From JAICYJ01 sp038212095 (GTDB lineage: Bacteria; Actinomycetota; Thermoleophilia; Gaiellales; JAICJC01), in the NCBI GenBank assembly GCA_038212095.1, contig JBBQUW010000008.1, forward strand, positions 1 through 64,000: DNA of 64,000 nucleotides. Direction: 5' to 3'. The translations under genes and the position numbers were made by a program. Shown piece after piece: positions 50,307-59,484 of the stretch (the first letter of the stretch is position 1; each line of letters opens with the position of its first letter). The notes beneath the pieces are model-generated. The model searched no databases. It was not told the origin of the DNA and worked only from the letters and a program-made list of their open reading frames with translations.

Positions 50307-51695
50307 ATGTCCACTGCCGAACGAGTCCGTACCGCCACCCGCTACCGGTGGACGCCGGGTGACAATCCCCGCAGCGCAGCCGCGCCCGACCGTCGCCACG
50401 GCGACGCCGTCTCGTGGCTGATCGGCCTGGGCATGGGCGCCACGATCGCGCTCGGCCTGCGTGCCGAGTCGCTCTCGGCATTGCACGCCGCCGGTGGCCC
50501 CGCCACCGCTGCCGGCCGTATGACCGGACTGGTCGGCACCTACCTGTTGATGGTGTTGGTGCTGCTGGTCTCGCGCCTGCCGGCGCTCGAGCGCTCGATC
50601 GGACACGACAAGCTCGTGCGTCTGCACCGCCGCATCGCCCCCGCCGCCCTCGTGCTGCTGGCCGCGCACGGCGCGCTGATCACGATCGGCTACGGCCAGG
50701 CCGCGAAGCGCGCTCCGCTGGGCGAGTTTGCGGTGATCCTTCAGACGCTGCCGGGGATGGTGATGGCGGCTGCAGGCTTCCTGCTGCTGACCGCCGCCGG
50801 AGTCACCTCGTATCGGTTCGCAAAGCGCCGGTTGAAGCACGAGACGTGGTGGGTGATCCACCTCTACACCTATCTCGCCGTCGCGCTCTCGTTCACGCAC
50901 CAGATCGCCACCGGCACGATGTTCGTCAACCACCCGCTGGCTCGCGCCTGGTGGATCGCGCTGCTGCTCGGCACCGCCGGCGTCGTCCTTTTCTTCCGCG
51001 TGCTGGTGCCGATCTACCGCTCGGTTTATCACAACCTGCGCGTGGTCGGCGTGTACGAGGAGGCGCCCGGCGCTGTGTCGATCATCCTGAAGGGCCGCAA
51101 GGTCGAGCGGCTATCGGTGAACGGTGGCCAGTTCTTCCAGTGGCGCTTCCTGCGCCGCGGCATCTGGTGGCAAGCCCACCCCTACTCGATCAGCGCGATG
51201 CCGATGCCGCCCTACCTGCGGATCACCGTCAAGGACCTCGGCGATCACTCCGCGTCGCTGTCACGGCTGTCGAACGGCACGCGAGTGGCGATCGAGGGTC
51301 CCTACGGGGCGTTCACCCGCCACGCCGCCTCCGGCCGCAAGTTCGTGCTGGTCGGCGCCGGAGTCGGCGTCACCCCGATCCGCGCGATGCTCGAGGACCT
51401 GCCTCACGGCACCGACGTCGAGGTGATCGTACGGGCCTCGACGCCACAGGAGCTGGTGCTGGACGGCGAGATCGAGGCGCTGGTGGCGTCCCGAAACGGC
51501 CGCCTGCACCGTCTCATCGGCGATCGAGACCATGTGCCGATACACGCACAGGCGCTGCGCGACCTGATCGGCGACCTGCACGAGCGCGACCTCTACATCT
51601 GCGGGCCGGAGGGATTCACGCGTCGGTTCATCACCGCCGCCCGCCGGGCCGGCGTGCCGCCGAGTCGCATCCACCACGAGCAGTTCGCGTTCTGA
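50307..51695 (+). CDS. Ferric-reductase-like transmembrane flavoprotein
   Basis: 462 residues. The N-terminal half has about six membrane helices with paired His (RLHRRIAPAAL, AAHGALI, HLYTYLAVALSFTHQIA) fit for two hemes, as in ferric reductase or NADPH oxidase domains. The C-terminal half is a ferredoxin-NADP reductase module: FAD segment HPYSISAMP, EGPYGAFT, VLVGAGVGVTPIR, and the NAD-end DLYICGPEGF. It would pass electrons from cytosolic NAD(P)H across the membrane. The next two genes supply and flavinylate an outside acceptor. Confidence 0.93.
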   Translation: MSTAERVRTATRYRWTPGDNPRSAAAPDRRHGDAVSWLIGLGMGATIALGLRAESLSALHAAGGPATAAGRMTGLVGTYLLMVLVLLVSRLPALERSIGHDKLVRLHRRIAPAALVLLAAHGALITIGYGQAAKRAPLGEFAVILQTLPGMVMAAAGFLLLTAAGVTSYRFAKRRLKHETWWVIHLYTYLAVALSFTHQIATGTMFVNHPLARAWWIALLLGTAGVVLFFRVLVPIYRSVYHNLRVVGVYEEAPGAVSIILKGRKVERLSVNGGQFFQWRFLRRGIWWQAHPYSISAMPMPPYLRITVKDLGDHSASLSRLSNGTRVAIEGPYGAFTRHAASGRKFVLVGAGVGVTPIRAMLEDLPHGTDVEVIVRASTPQELVLDGEIEALVASRNGRLHRLIGDRDHVPIHAQALRDLIGDLHERDLYICGPEGFTRRFITAARRAGVPPSRIHHEQFAF

Positions 51696-52174
51696 TGCGG
51701 CGCGCACCGTTCGTGATCACGGGCACCGTGTTGGGCACAGCCGCCGTTCTGGCAGTGCCATCGCAGGGCAAGCCACAGCAGGTTGCGGTGGCCGGCAACG
51801 CGGCCGCTGCGGGGACGTCGACGACGGCGACGAAGTCCACCAAGACGGCGTCCACCAACTCGGCGACCACGACGACCGCAAAGCCGGCCGCCGCGACCAC
51901 GGTGACCGGCTCGGTCGTGAGCAACCAGTACGGCCAGCTGCAGGTGAAGCTGACCATCAAGAACGGCAAGATCACCCACGTCGGCTTCACCACGTTCACC
52001 GCCAACGACGGCCACTCGGTGCAGATCGACCAATCGTCGGTTCCGATCCTGATCAACGAGACGATCGCCGCCCAGAGCGCGCACATCCAGGGCGTCTCCG
52101 GCGCCACCTACACCACCACCGCCTACGAGCAGTCCTTGCAGGCCGCGATCGACAAGGCGGCGCTGCACGCATGA
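51695..52174 (+). CDS. Exported FMN-binding domain protein
   Basis: 159 residues. A signal anchor (about 5-22) and a Thr/Ser/Ala-rich linker are followed by an FMN-binding (NqrC/RnfG-type) domain. GVSGATYTTTAY is the flavinylation motif, the acceptor Thr lying in the SGAT segment. FMN would be attached covalently by the adjacent ApbE. It starts on the last base of the ferric-reductase-like gene's stop (TGATG). Confidence 0.9.
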   Translation: MRRAPFVITGTVLGTAAVLAVPSQGKPQQVAVAGNAAAAGTSTTATKSTKTASTNSATTTTAKPAAATTVTGSVVSNQYGQLQVKLTIKNGKITHVGFTTFTANDGHSVQIDQSSVPILINETIAAQSAHIQGVSGATYTTTAYEQSLQAAIDKAALHA

Positions 52175-52914
52175 TCGGCCACGTCGAACACGTGATGGGC
52201 ACGACCGCCAGCTTTGCGGTCGAGCCCGGCGCGGTCGGCGACCGGCGTGCGCGCGCCGCCATCGGCCTCGCCTGCGCCATCCTGCACGAGGCCGACGAGA
52301 CGTTCTCCCCCTACAGGCCCGACAGCCCGCTCAGCCGCCACCGCCGTGGCGCTCTGGCTCCGTGCGACTTCCCCGCCCAGCTGTTCGACGTGTTGGCGCT
52401 CTCGGCGGAGGCCGTGCGGTTTACCGATGGCGCCTTCGACCCCTGGGCGATGCCCGGCGGCGTCGACCCCACCGGCCTGGTCAAAGGCTGGGCGGCGGCC
52501 CGCGCGCTGGAGTCACTGCGCAGCGCCGGTGTGGCCGCGGCGATGATCAACGCCGGAGGGGACATCGCCTGCTTTGGCCCGCAGCCATGGCGGATCGGCG
52601 TGCGCGCGCCCGACGATCCACAGCGGCTGGTCTGCGTCTCCGAGGTACGCTCGGCGATCGCCACATCGGGTGGGTACGAGCGGCCGGACGAGATCATCGA
52701 TCCACGCAGCGGCGAGCCGGTGGCCGGGCTGGCGCAGGCGACCGTGACCGGCGAGAACCTGGCGCTCTGCGACGCCTTTGCGACGGCATTGATCGTGACC
52801 GGTGAGTCCGGCCTGACGATGCTCGCACCCGGCTACACCGCCGTGATCGTGGCCGACGACGGACGGATGCTGGCAACGCCGGGCTTCCCGATCGCCCAGG
52901 CCGCGGCGGCCTGA
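52171..52914 (+). CDS. apbE: FAD:protein FMN transferase ApbE
   Basis: 247 residues. The enzyme moves FMN from FAD to a Thr or Ser of target proteins. GTTASF, TFSPYRPDSPLSR, the WAMPGGVDPTGLVKGWAA strand and INAGGDIACFG are family features, as is the ATSGGYERPDEIIDPRSGEP metal-binding region. No signal peptide is seen, so activity in the cytoplasm before or during export should be considered. The gene overlaps the FMN-binding protein gene by four bases, its probable substrate. Confidence 0.93.
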   Translation: MIGHVEHVMGTTASFAVEPGAVGDRRARAAIGLACAILHEADETFSPYRPDSPLSRHRRGALAPCDFPAQLFDVLALSAEAVRFTDGAFDPWAMPGGVDPTGLVKGWAAARALESLRSAGVAAAMINAGGDIACFGPQPWRIGVRAPDDPQRLVCVSEVRSAIATSGGYERPDEIIDPRSGEPVAGLAQATVTGENLALCDAFATALIVTGESGLTMLAPGYTAVIVADDGRMLATPGFPIAQAAAA

Positions 52915-52970
52915 GGTCGCCGCTCCGCGAGGTGTACCCTGTCGGCAGCGGCCACCAAAGGGAGCAGGAC

Positions 52971-53354
52971 ATGAGCGAAGCATCTGTGGTTCACATCGAC
53001 GAGATCGAGGGTCTGCACGGCGGCGTGTTCAAGCCGGTCGGAAAGACGCTGGGCGTGACCGCGTTTGGCGTCAACGTCGAGCAGTACCCGCAAGGGCACG
53101 ACCAGTACCCCGACCACGACCATGCCAGCGACGGGCAGGAAGAGGTCTATTACGTGATCTCTGGCCACGCCACCCTGACGATCGACGGCACCGAGCACAA
53201 GCTGCACACCGGATCGGTGGCGTACGTGCCGGCCGGCGTCAGCCGCCGGTTCACGACCCCGGACGGGGAGGTGCAGTTCATGGCGATCGGCGGCACACCG
53301 AACACGCCGTTCAGCGACGTGATCGCCGCCCGCCAAAAGGCCGCCACCTCGTAG
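52971..53354 (+). CDS. Cupin domain protein
   Basis: 127 residues with one cupin barrel. PDHDHASDGQEEVYYVISGHATLTIDG contains the metal-binding His/Glu set, and GSVAYVPAGVSRRF the closing His-less motif. The substrate is unknown. GGAGCAGG precedes the ATG. It may be a small metal-dependent isomerase or a sensory protein. Followed by a convergent terminator. Confidence 0.88.
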   Translation: MSEASVVHIDEIEGLHGGVFKPVGKTLGVTAFGVNVEQYPQGHDQYPDHDHASDGQEEVYYVISGHATLTIDGTEHKLHTGSVAYVPAGVSRRFTTPDGEVQFMAIGGTPNTPFSDVIAARQKAATS

Positions 53355-53362
53355 CCAGCTGT

Positions 53363-53402
53363 CCGGTCGGGGCGGACGGCGCATCGCTGCCGCCCCGGCC
53401 GG
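53363..53402. terminator. Hairpin terminator between convergent genes
   Basis: CCGGTCGGGGCGG at 53363-53375 pairs with 53390-53402 except for one T-G wobble position, forming a 13-bp stem and a 14-base loop. It lies between the cupin gene and the leftward phosphatase gene. Confidence 0.7.
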
Positions 53403-53412
53403 AGGCTCAGCC

Positions 53413-54150
53413 TCAGGAGACCTGGTCGGCGGTGGCGAGCCGCTTCAACGCCAGGCCGGTGAAGAGCGGCTGCGCCCGTTCGCGGCCGACCCGCTCGGCA
53501 ACGGCCGTGTATGCCACGTCAAGGAAGGGCGGCCGGTTGGCGCGGTGACCGTCGGAGCCGACGAGGTCGGCGTCGCCTGACTCGACCAGCCTCCAGCCCG
53601 CCGCCTGCGCGTCGGGGCCGTGGCGACCCAGCAGGCTGGACGCGTTCACCTGAGCCACCCAGCCGCGGCGGCGAAAGCGTGTCACCCAGCCGAGTTCCTC
53701 GACGATCAGGTCGCATCGCTCCGGGTGGCCGAGGATCGGCGTCAGGCCGGCCTGCTCGATGTGCTCGGCACAGGCGATGAACCGCTCCAGGCTGCGGGGG
53801 CGCGTGTGGGGCAGCGGAAGCTCCAGCAGGCAGGCGTTGAGGCCCTCCATCGCGATCTGGCGCGGATCGATCTCCAGCAGCCATGGCTGCGGACTGATCT
53901 CCCAGCCGATCCGGAAGTCGACGGTGCCGGCCAGCCGGGCGCGGATCTGGTCGCGAGCGGCCAGCACGCGGCCGCGCCGATCGGCGGTGACGGGATGGCG
54001 GGCGGTCGCGTGCGGCGTCGCGTACTGCACCGCCGTTCCCCGCCGTCCGGCCTCGGCCACCAGGCCGACGGCCTCCTCCACCGAGCGTACGCCGTCGTCG
54101 CCGGACGGCACCATGTGGCTGTGGGTGTCGACGAATCCGCTCACATCCAC
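53413..54150 (-). CDS. CpsB/YwqE-type PHP tyrosine phosphatase
   Basis: 245 residues of the PHP fold. Metal-binding motifs are FVDTHSHMVPSGDDG at the N-terminus, ATPHATARHP, an EISPQPW Glu, ILGHPERC and SDGH near the C-terminus. In Gram-positive bacteria CpsB-type enzymes dephosphorylate tyrosine kinases that control polysaccharide export. No kinase or polysaccharide genes are adjacent, so another substrate is possible. Confidence 0.85.
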   Translation of the reverse strand: MDVSGFVDTHSHMVPSGDDGVRSVEEAVGLVAEAGRRGTAVQYATPHATARHPVTADRRGRVLAARDQIRARLAGTVDFRIGWEISPQPWLLEIDPRQIAMEGLNACLLELPLPHTRPRSLERFIACAEHIEQAGLTPILGHPERCDLIVEELGWVTRFRRRGWVAQVNASSLLGRHGPDAQAAGWRLVESGDADLVGSDGHRANRPPFLDVAYTAVAERVGRERAQPLFTGLALKRLATADQVS

Positions 54151-54241
54151 AGCGTAGGCGGCGAGATGGCAGCGACCGGGCGGTTGGGCAGACCTTCAAG
54201 TGCGATGTGAGAGATCGCCACGGCCGGGGTATCCCCCCGCC

Positions 54242-54499
54242 ATGGACGAACCGAACGCCGACGGGCTGACGCTCGCCCAGGTGCAGTTCAATCTGTACCG
54301 CCCCAACGTGTGGGTAACCGTTGGCGCGGGCAGCGAACACAACCTGGCCGCGTACGCGGCCACCGGCTACTACGGGCAGCTGAGATCGCCGGCCGGCGAC
54401 CTGCCGTGCCGCGTCCGCATCCACCAGCCCGCCGGTGAGCTCGAGTTGTCGCTCGCAATGGCCGATCTGAGCGAGGCCGCGGAGTGGCAACGGGAGTAG
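54242..54499 (+). CDS. Hypothetical protein, 85 residues
   Basis: No recognised family. QFNLYRPNVWVTVGAGSEHNLAAYAATGYYGQLRSP is well patterned; the remainder looks like a small beta-rich domain. Starts with ATG 54242 and ends about 30 bases before the methyltransferase gene, with which it may be co-transcribed. Confidence 0.6.
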   Translation: MDEPNADGLTLAQVQFNLYRPNVWVTVGAGSEHNLAAYAATGYYGQLRSPAGDLPCRVRIHQPAGELELSLAMADLSEAAEWQRE

Positions 54500-54531
54500 C
54501 TGGCCGACAGAGCCACCGCCAGACCTCTAGC

Positions 54532-55272
54532 ATGAGCGATATGCCCGAGAACCACTTCGGCCCAGGCGTCGCCGAGCGCTACGACGAGAGCTCCGCCGAG
54601 ATGTTCCAGCCCGCCGCCGTAAAGCCAGTAGTCGACGTCCTGGCCGAGCTGGCCGGGGACGGACCCGCGCTCGAGTTCGGCATCGGCACCGGCCGTATCG
54701 CCCTGCCGCTCGCCGCCCACGGCGTGCCCGTGCACGGCATCGACCTCTCGACGGCGATGGTGGCCAAGCTGCGCCAGAAGCCGGGCGGCGAGCGGATCCC
54801 GGTCACGATCGGCGACTTCGCCTCCACGGCGCTCGATGAACGGTTCTCGGTCGCCTACCTCGTCTTCAACACGATCATGAACCTGACCACGCAGGACGCG
54901 CAGGTGGCCTGCTTTCAGAACGCGGCCCGCCACCTGCAGCCGGGAGGCCGGTTCGTGATCGAGGTCTCCGTCCCTGACCTCCAACGCCTGCCGCCGGGTG
55001 AGACGGTACGCGCGTTCACGGTGTCACCGACGCGGCTTGGCTTCGACGAGTACGACGTCGCGCTCCAGGGTCAGACTTCCCACCACTACTGGATGGCGGA
55101 CGGCCGGCTCGAGAACGTATCGGTGCCGTTTCGCTATGTGTGGCCGTCGGAGCTCGACCTGATGGCGCGGCTGGCTGGGATGACTCTGCGCGACCGCTGG
55201 AGCGACTGGCATCGGGCGCCGTTCACGGCCGAGAGCTTGGCACACGTCTCGATCTGGCAGAAGAGCGCCTGA
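54532..55272 (+). CDS. Class I SAM-dependent methyltransferase
   Basis: 246 residues. ALEFGIGTGRIALPLAAHG is the AdoMet-binding motif I, followed by VHGIDLS (acidic residue for the ribose) and the AYLVFNTIMNL post-motif. Substrate unknown; the sequence type resembles small-molecule methyltransferases. ATG at 54532 chosen; ATG at 54541 is also possible. Confidence 0.88.
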   Translation: MSDMPENHFGPGVAERYDESSAEMFQPAAVKPVVDVLAELAGDGPALEFGIGTGRIALPLAAHGVPVHGIDLSTAMVAKLRQKPGGERIPVTIGDFASTALDERFSVAYLVFNTIMNLTTQDAQVACFQNAARHLQPGGRFVIEVSVPDLQRLPPGETVRAFTVSPTRLGFDEYDVALQGQTSHHYWMADGRLENVSVPFRYVWPSELDLMARLAGMTLRDRWSDWHRAPFTAESLAHVSIWQKSA

Positions 55273-55298
55273 CGCGATGGGCGCGTGTATTGCGCGCC

Positions 55299-55586
55299 TT
55301 AGCGCAGCCCGCGCTGCGCCACGTTCAGCGCCACGGCCCGTTCCAGCGCCGCCGAGCGGGCCTCCTCGATCTTGGTCGAGAACTGGTCGTCGGCTGGATC
55401 GAGCCTGGCGATCCGCTGGCTGTGCTGGCCGGCGCGCACCAGTTCGACGACGGCGCCGGTCGGTGTCGACCGGATCGCGACCCGCCACTCGGCGTTCGCC
55501 CGCCGTCGGCGTGATGCCCAGATTGCGGATGCCGGCAGTGAGAGGATCACCGCGGCGGCCAGCCCATACTCAAGCAGCGTCTCCAC
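55299..55586 (-). CDS. Hypothetical membrane-anchored protein, 95 residues
   Basis: One N-terminal hydrophobic helix (about 6-24) followed by a basic RRRR stretch and a charged, mainly helical cytoplasmic part. GTG start at 55586. No family recognised. It lies between the methyltransferase and the FAD oxidoreductase and is transcribed in the opposite direction. Confidence 0.5.
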   Translation of the reverse strand: METLLEYGLAAAVILSLPASAIWASRRRRANAEWRVAIRSTPTGAVVELVRAGQHSQRIARLDPADDQFSTKIEEARSAALERAVALNVAQRGLR

Positions 55587-55633
55587 CGAGGCGAAGAGTA
55601 ACCGTGAACTCGCCGGATCGGTAGTGTTGGCCG

Positions 55634-57043
55634 GTGAGCAGCACTTCGGGAATCAGCGCCGCTGCGGTGGCCCCCGTGTCGGCGTACGAAGACCAGCCGA
55701 ACCGGTCGCCGTGGATCGCACAGCTCGCGGTTGACGGCCCGGTGCAGCCGCTCTCGACCGATGCGGCCGCCGACGTGGTCGTTGTCGGCGCCGGGATCGC
55801 GGGCGTCGCGACCTCGTTCTTCGTGCTGGCGACGACGGACAAGAGCGTGCTTCTGGTCGAGCGCGACCGCGTCGCCCGCGGCGCCACGGGCCGTAACGCG
55901 GGGCAGCTGACGACCTACTTCGAACGGCCGCTGTCGGACATCGCCGGGCAGTTCGGGCCGGCCAAGGCGGTCGACGCGCAGCGCGGCTTCGACGATGCGC
56001 ACACACTGCTGGACCGCATGGTCGCGGCGTCCGGCGCCAGCGTGCGGGTCGAACGGTTCGCCGGGCACATGGGCATGTTCAACCTTCACCAGCTGGAGGT
56101 GCACCTGGCCAGCAAGCTGATCCGCCACCAGGGGGGTCTGCGGGTACAGGAGTGCCTGGTGTCCGACGACGCGGAGTTTCTGTCCCGGATTCCGGCAACG
56201 TTCGCCGGGCTGTATCGCGTCGTGCCTCAGAGTCGCATCCGGCAGCTGCTCGAGGTGGACGACGATCGCTACCGGGCGGTGCTGATCGCCCAGGCCGGCT
56301 GTGCGAACAGCGGCGCGTTGGCCCAGCAGGTGCTGGCCCACCTGCAGCAGCGCTACCCCGAGCGGTTTCGGTACGCCGATTGCACCAACGTCGACCGAGT
56401 CCTCGTCGGCGACGAGGGCTGCGCCGTGTACGCCGGCGGCCGTGAGGTGCCGGCGGGCCACGTCGCGTTGTGCACAAACGGCTTCCTCGGCCACGTGGTG
56501 CACGACGCGCTGGGCGCACCGATCGCGCTGGCCGACGATCAGCAGATCGTGGGACGCGTCGCCTACATGGCCGCGTTCGCCGAGGACGCCCCGCGCCCGC
56601 CGGCGGCGATGAGCTACATCCGAAACACCGTCATCGGTGGAGACGTGCCGTACGTCTACGTCACCCGGCGCACCTACGACCGGCCACAGGACATCGTCAC
56701 GCTGACCTGCATGGGCGGGCCCGAGTACCCGTTCACCGAGCCCGAGTACGATCGTGAAGGCGCCTTCCCGGGAGCGCTGCTGGCCACGATGGACGAAGAG
56801 GTGCGGCCGTTCGCGCAGCCTGCCCGCCCGGCCGGCCTCCCCTACGACTTCCACTGGCACGGCCTGATGGGCTACAACGAGAGCGGCGTGCGGGTGGTCG
56901 GGGCGCATCCGCGCCACCCACGGCTGCTCTACAACCTCGGCTGCAACGGCGTCGGCTTCCTGCCGTCGCTGTGCGGGGCCGACCGGCTGGCCCGTCTGCT
57001 CGCCGGAGAGGCACTGGCACCAAGCGCATTCGACCCCCGCTGA
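55634..57043 (+). CDS. FAD-dependent oxidoreductase (DAO family)
   Basis: 469 residues. The dinucleotide-binding motif DVVVVGAGIAGVATS starts near residue 47. VERDRVARGATGRNAGQL is the second FAD segment of the DAO/glycine oxidase family, and YNLGCNGVGFLPSL near the C-terminus is the closing one. It probably oxidises an amine or amino acid. A 45-residue N-terminal extension (NRSPWIAQLAVDG) precedes the Rossmann fold. GTG start at 55634. Confidence 0.88.
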   Translation: MSSTSGISAAAVAPVSAYEDQPNRSPWIAQLAVDGPVQPLSTDAAADVVVVGAGIAGVATSFFVLATTDKSVLLVERDRVARGATGRNAGQLTTYFERPLSDIAGQFGPAKAVDAQRGFDDAHTLLDRMVAASGASVRVERFAGHMGMFNLHQLEVHLASKLIRHQGGLRVQECLVSDDAEFLSRIPATFAGLYRVVPQSRIRQLLEVDDDRYRAVLIAQAGCANSGALAQQVLAHLQQRYPERFRYADCTNVDRVLVGDEGCAVYAGGREVPAGHVALCTNGFLGHVVHDALGAPIALADDQQIVGRVAYMAAFAEDAPRPPAAMSYIRNTVIGGDVPYVYVTRRTYDRPQDIVTLTCMGGPEYPFTEPEYDREGAFPGALLATMDEEVRPFAQPARPAGLPYDFHWHGLMGYNESGVRVVGAHPRHPRLLYNLGCNGVGFLPSLCGADRLARLLAGEALAPSAFDPR

Positions 57044-57161
57044 CGCCATGGTGGCAAGGCCGCGCTCCCGCGCTTACCAACCCTGGCCATGAGCGCGCGG
57101 TCGCCAGCGCCGGCACCTGCTCGACCGCCAGCGGGTCGCCGAAGCCACGAAGGGACGGGCC

Positions 57162-58628
57162 CTACGCGCAGTGGGCATGGAAGACGTACCCCACCGGGCA
57201 CGGGTCGAGCAGGAAGGGCGGCGCCGGCGGCCGAGCAAAGTTGAAGTCGGCGGCGAGGTTACCGAGCGGCGTCGCGGTCTCGCGCACGCTGGGGCGCGGG
57301 TCGGGCCGACCGTCGGTACGCGGGTTCAGCCGGCGGCCGGAGAGGAAGTCATCCTCGATGAACTTGAGATACGCGTCGAACGAGAGCGTCTGGTGATCGA
57401 TCACGCCACGGCGGGCGTAGGGGGAGATCACAAGGCCCGGCACGCGCAGCCCGTAGCCGAACCGGTCGACCTTGGGCGGAACGACGTGATCGTAGAACCC
57501 ACCCCAGTCATCCCACACCACGAAGATCGCGGTCGAACTCCATTCGGGACTACGCATCGCCGAGTTGACGACGCTGGTCACCCACTGCTGCCCGCGCGAG
57601 ATCATCGATGGCGGGTGGTCGGACGATCGCCCGCTGGGGACGACCCAGGAGACGGACGGCAGTGTCCCGGCTCGGGCGGCGGCGAAGTAGCTGCGGGCGC
57701 TCTGGATGTTCTGGCGCTGTCCGTCCTGCGTGACGTCGGTGAACTGTGGAAGCGGGTTCCAGATCGAATGCGCCGTCAGTGTCTGTGGCTGCGGCGCGCA
57801 CGCGATCGCGCCGCTGGAGCAGTCCGGGGCGGCGCCCAGGTCGATGTAATAGCGCCAGGAGACGTTCGCCCTGTGGAGCAGGTAGGTGAGATCTGTCCAT
57901 CCGTACACCAGGCCCCTGGGCCGCGGCCGGCCGGGCGTAGTTAGGTTCAGGTCGGAGACGCAGCTTGCCGGATCGAGAGCCGATCGGCATCGCGCGGACC
58001 AGGCGGAGACGGCGTAGAGATGTGCCGGCAGGCTCCAGCCAAGGTTCGGCTGGAACATGTGATCCTGAAGCACGTAGTGCCTGGCGTACGCCCAGTAGTT
58101 GGGGATCTCGCGAGCCGTGTGGTACCCCATCACGTCCGCGTGCCGCGGATCGATCGCACAGCTCGGCCAGTCCGGATGGCTGCGGCAGTACGGCCCATGC
58201 TGCCCCGTGATCACCTGACGGACGAACCCGTCCATCTTGCCGCCGGCGATGTCGGCGATCGCTGCGCCGGCATGGTGAGGCCCGCCGTTGTTGACGTCGC
58301 TGCGGTCGTGGAACGGCCGCAGGCAGTGGTGCGGGGTGGCATCTGGCACGCAGCTCGCAAACGCACCCCCGCCGGACCGTGGCAGTCCGTCGGCTCCGGG
58401 GAAGGTGCCGAAGTACGAGTCGAACGACCGGTTTTCCTGCATCACGATGATCACGTGCTGGATCTTGTGAATCCCCACCAGGGGCGGCGGAGCGGCGGCA
58501 TCTCCCGCCAAGCGGCTCGTCAGCGTCGCGATCGAGATCGCACATACCGCCCCGGTGAACAGCGCCACCCGACGCCGCGACCAGACGGTCACGTGACCGC
58601 GGCCATCCCGCGTAACCCGCGACTCCAT
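57162..58628 (-). CDS. Exported phosphoesterase (phospholipase C/AcpA family)
   Basis: 488 residues. An N-terminal Arg-rich stretch and one hydrophobic helix (about 18-40) export it or anchor it. The signature ENRSFDSYFGTFPGADG opens the catalytic domain; VWDDWGGFYDHVVPP is the metal-binding segment. Paired Cys residues (ASCVPDATPHHC, YCRSHPDWPSC) probably form disulfides. It hydrolyses phosphate esters or phospholipids outside the cell. ATG at 58628 chosen. Confidence 0.9.
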   Translation of the reverse strand: MESRVTRDGRGHVTVWSRRRVALFTGAVCAISIATLTSRLAGDAAAPPPLVGIHKIQHVIIVMQENRSFDSYFGTFPGADGLPRSGGGAFASCVPDATPHHCLRPFHDRSDVNNGGPHHAGAAIADIAGGKMDGFVRQVITGQHGPYCRSHPDWPSCAIDPRHADVMGYHTAREIPNYWAYARHYVLQDHMFQPNLGWSLPAHLYAVSAWSARCRSALDPASCVSDLNLTTPGRPRPRGLVYGWTDLTYLLHRANVSWRYYIDLGAAPDCSSGAIACAPQPQTLTAHSIWNPLPQFTDVTQDGQRQNIQSARSYFAAARAGTLPSVSWVVPSGRSSDHPPSMISRGQQWVTSVVNSAMRSPEWSSTAIFVVWDDWGGFYDHVVPPKVDRFGYGLRVPGLVISPYARRGVIDHQTLSFDAYLKFIEDDFLSGRRLNPRTDGRPDPRPSVRETATPLGNLAADFNFARPPAPPFLLDPCPVGYVFHAHCA

Positions 58629-59010
58629 CCGCCATGTATAGACCCAGACGGTTGGGAGCGGCTTTGAGCTACGAGTCGGCCGCCCCGGTCGATCGGGGGG
58701 CGGGCAGTACCAGCACGACATCGCCCAGCCAGACAGGACGGCGCGTTCTCCGCCGCTCCCAGCCTCAGTGGATCCGAGTCAGCACCAACGCCGGGCGGCT
58801 GTGGCTGATCGAGGCCCGGGTGCAAAAGGGCGGGCTCCAGCACGGCGCACAGACGGTGCCAGCGCCGGGTCAGCCCGCCGGCGCGTCGGCCTCGTCGTGG
58901 CACCCGCGCAGATCTACCACCGCTGATCGGGACGGCGGTTTTGACGGCAGCGGCCGAGAGGTGCCCGGCCGCTGCCGTGGGGGACGGCCACAGGAGAGCG
59001 TGGCCGGCGC
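58629..59010. other. Intergenic region with no gene seen
   Basis: Lies between the start of the phosphoesterase and the end of a small secreted protein gene, both leftward. A rightward open frame of about 280 codons crosses it but has no start signal or protein-like pattern. A strong hairpin lies at 58944-58978. Nothing else was recognised. Confidence 0.5.
58944..58978 (-). terminator. Hairpin after small secreted protein gene
   Basis: ACGGCAGCGGCC at 58944-58955 pairs perfectly with 58967-58978 (12-bp stem, 11-base loop), 33 bases downstream of the leftward gene's stop. No T-run follows on that strand, so termination is probable but not certain. Confidence 0.55.
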
Positions 59011-59304
59011 TCAGTGGCCCGAACTGCTCACCTGGAAGCAGGCCACGTCGTACTGCGAGACGGCATGGGCGTTGCCGCTGATCAGCGAATGCGTGCCGGG
59101 GCTGCCGGCGTACACGTTCACCGCCACGGTTGCAAAACCGTTGGTGGTGCTGATCAGGCCGGCCGGCCCGGTCGGCTCGGCCTGGCAGCTCTGGCTCGGC
59201 TGCCCTGTGGATCCGCCGCCGTGCGGATCGGCGGCAAAGGCGCTGCCGGCGAACACGAGAAAGGCCGCAAACACCGCGGCCACCACGACCAATCGTCCCA
59301 TCAT
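59011..59304 (-). CDS. Small secreted protein, 97 residues
   Basis: A signal peptide (RLVVVAAVFAAFLVFAGSAFA) is followed by a Gly/Ser-rich start and a compact domain. NGFATVAVNVYAGSPGTHSLISGNAHAVSQYDVACFQ has two Cys (SCQ and ACF) that could bond. The AVSQYDVAC ending appears in actinobacterial secreted proteins of unknown function. Two ATGs lie at the start. Confidence 0.7.
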   Translation of the reverse strand: MMGRLVVVAAVFAAFLVFAGSAFAADPHGGGSTGQPSQSCQAEPTGPAGLISTTNGFATVAVNVYAGSPGTHSLISGNAHAVSQYDVACFQVSSSGH

Positions 59305-59484
59305 CGAAGACCCCCTGTTGGTGTGTACCTGGCGAGTACGGGCACCCGACGCGGGTGGATTCGCCGTGATGGCGGTCGGTAACGCCGCTTACGCTGCCAC
59401 CTCGCGCCCCTGCCCACAACGGCGGCCAAGCGTCGCGGTAATTCACCGATGTGCGGCGGCGGGTTGGTGCGGATGATGTGAAGG

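Noticed and set aside
58634..59476. 280-codon rightward open frame over an intergenic region
   Set aside because: Crosses a small secreted gene with a clear signal peptide on the other strand and has no start signal or family pattern.
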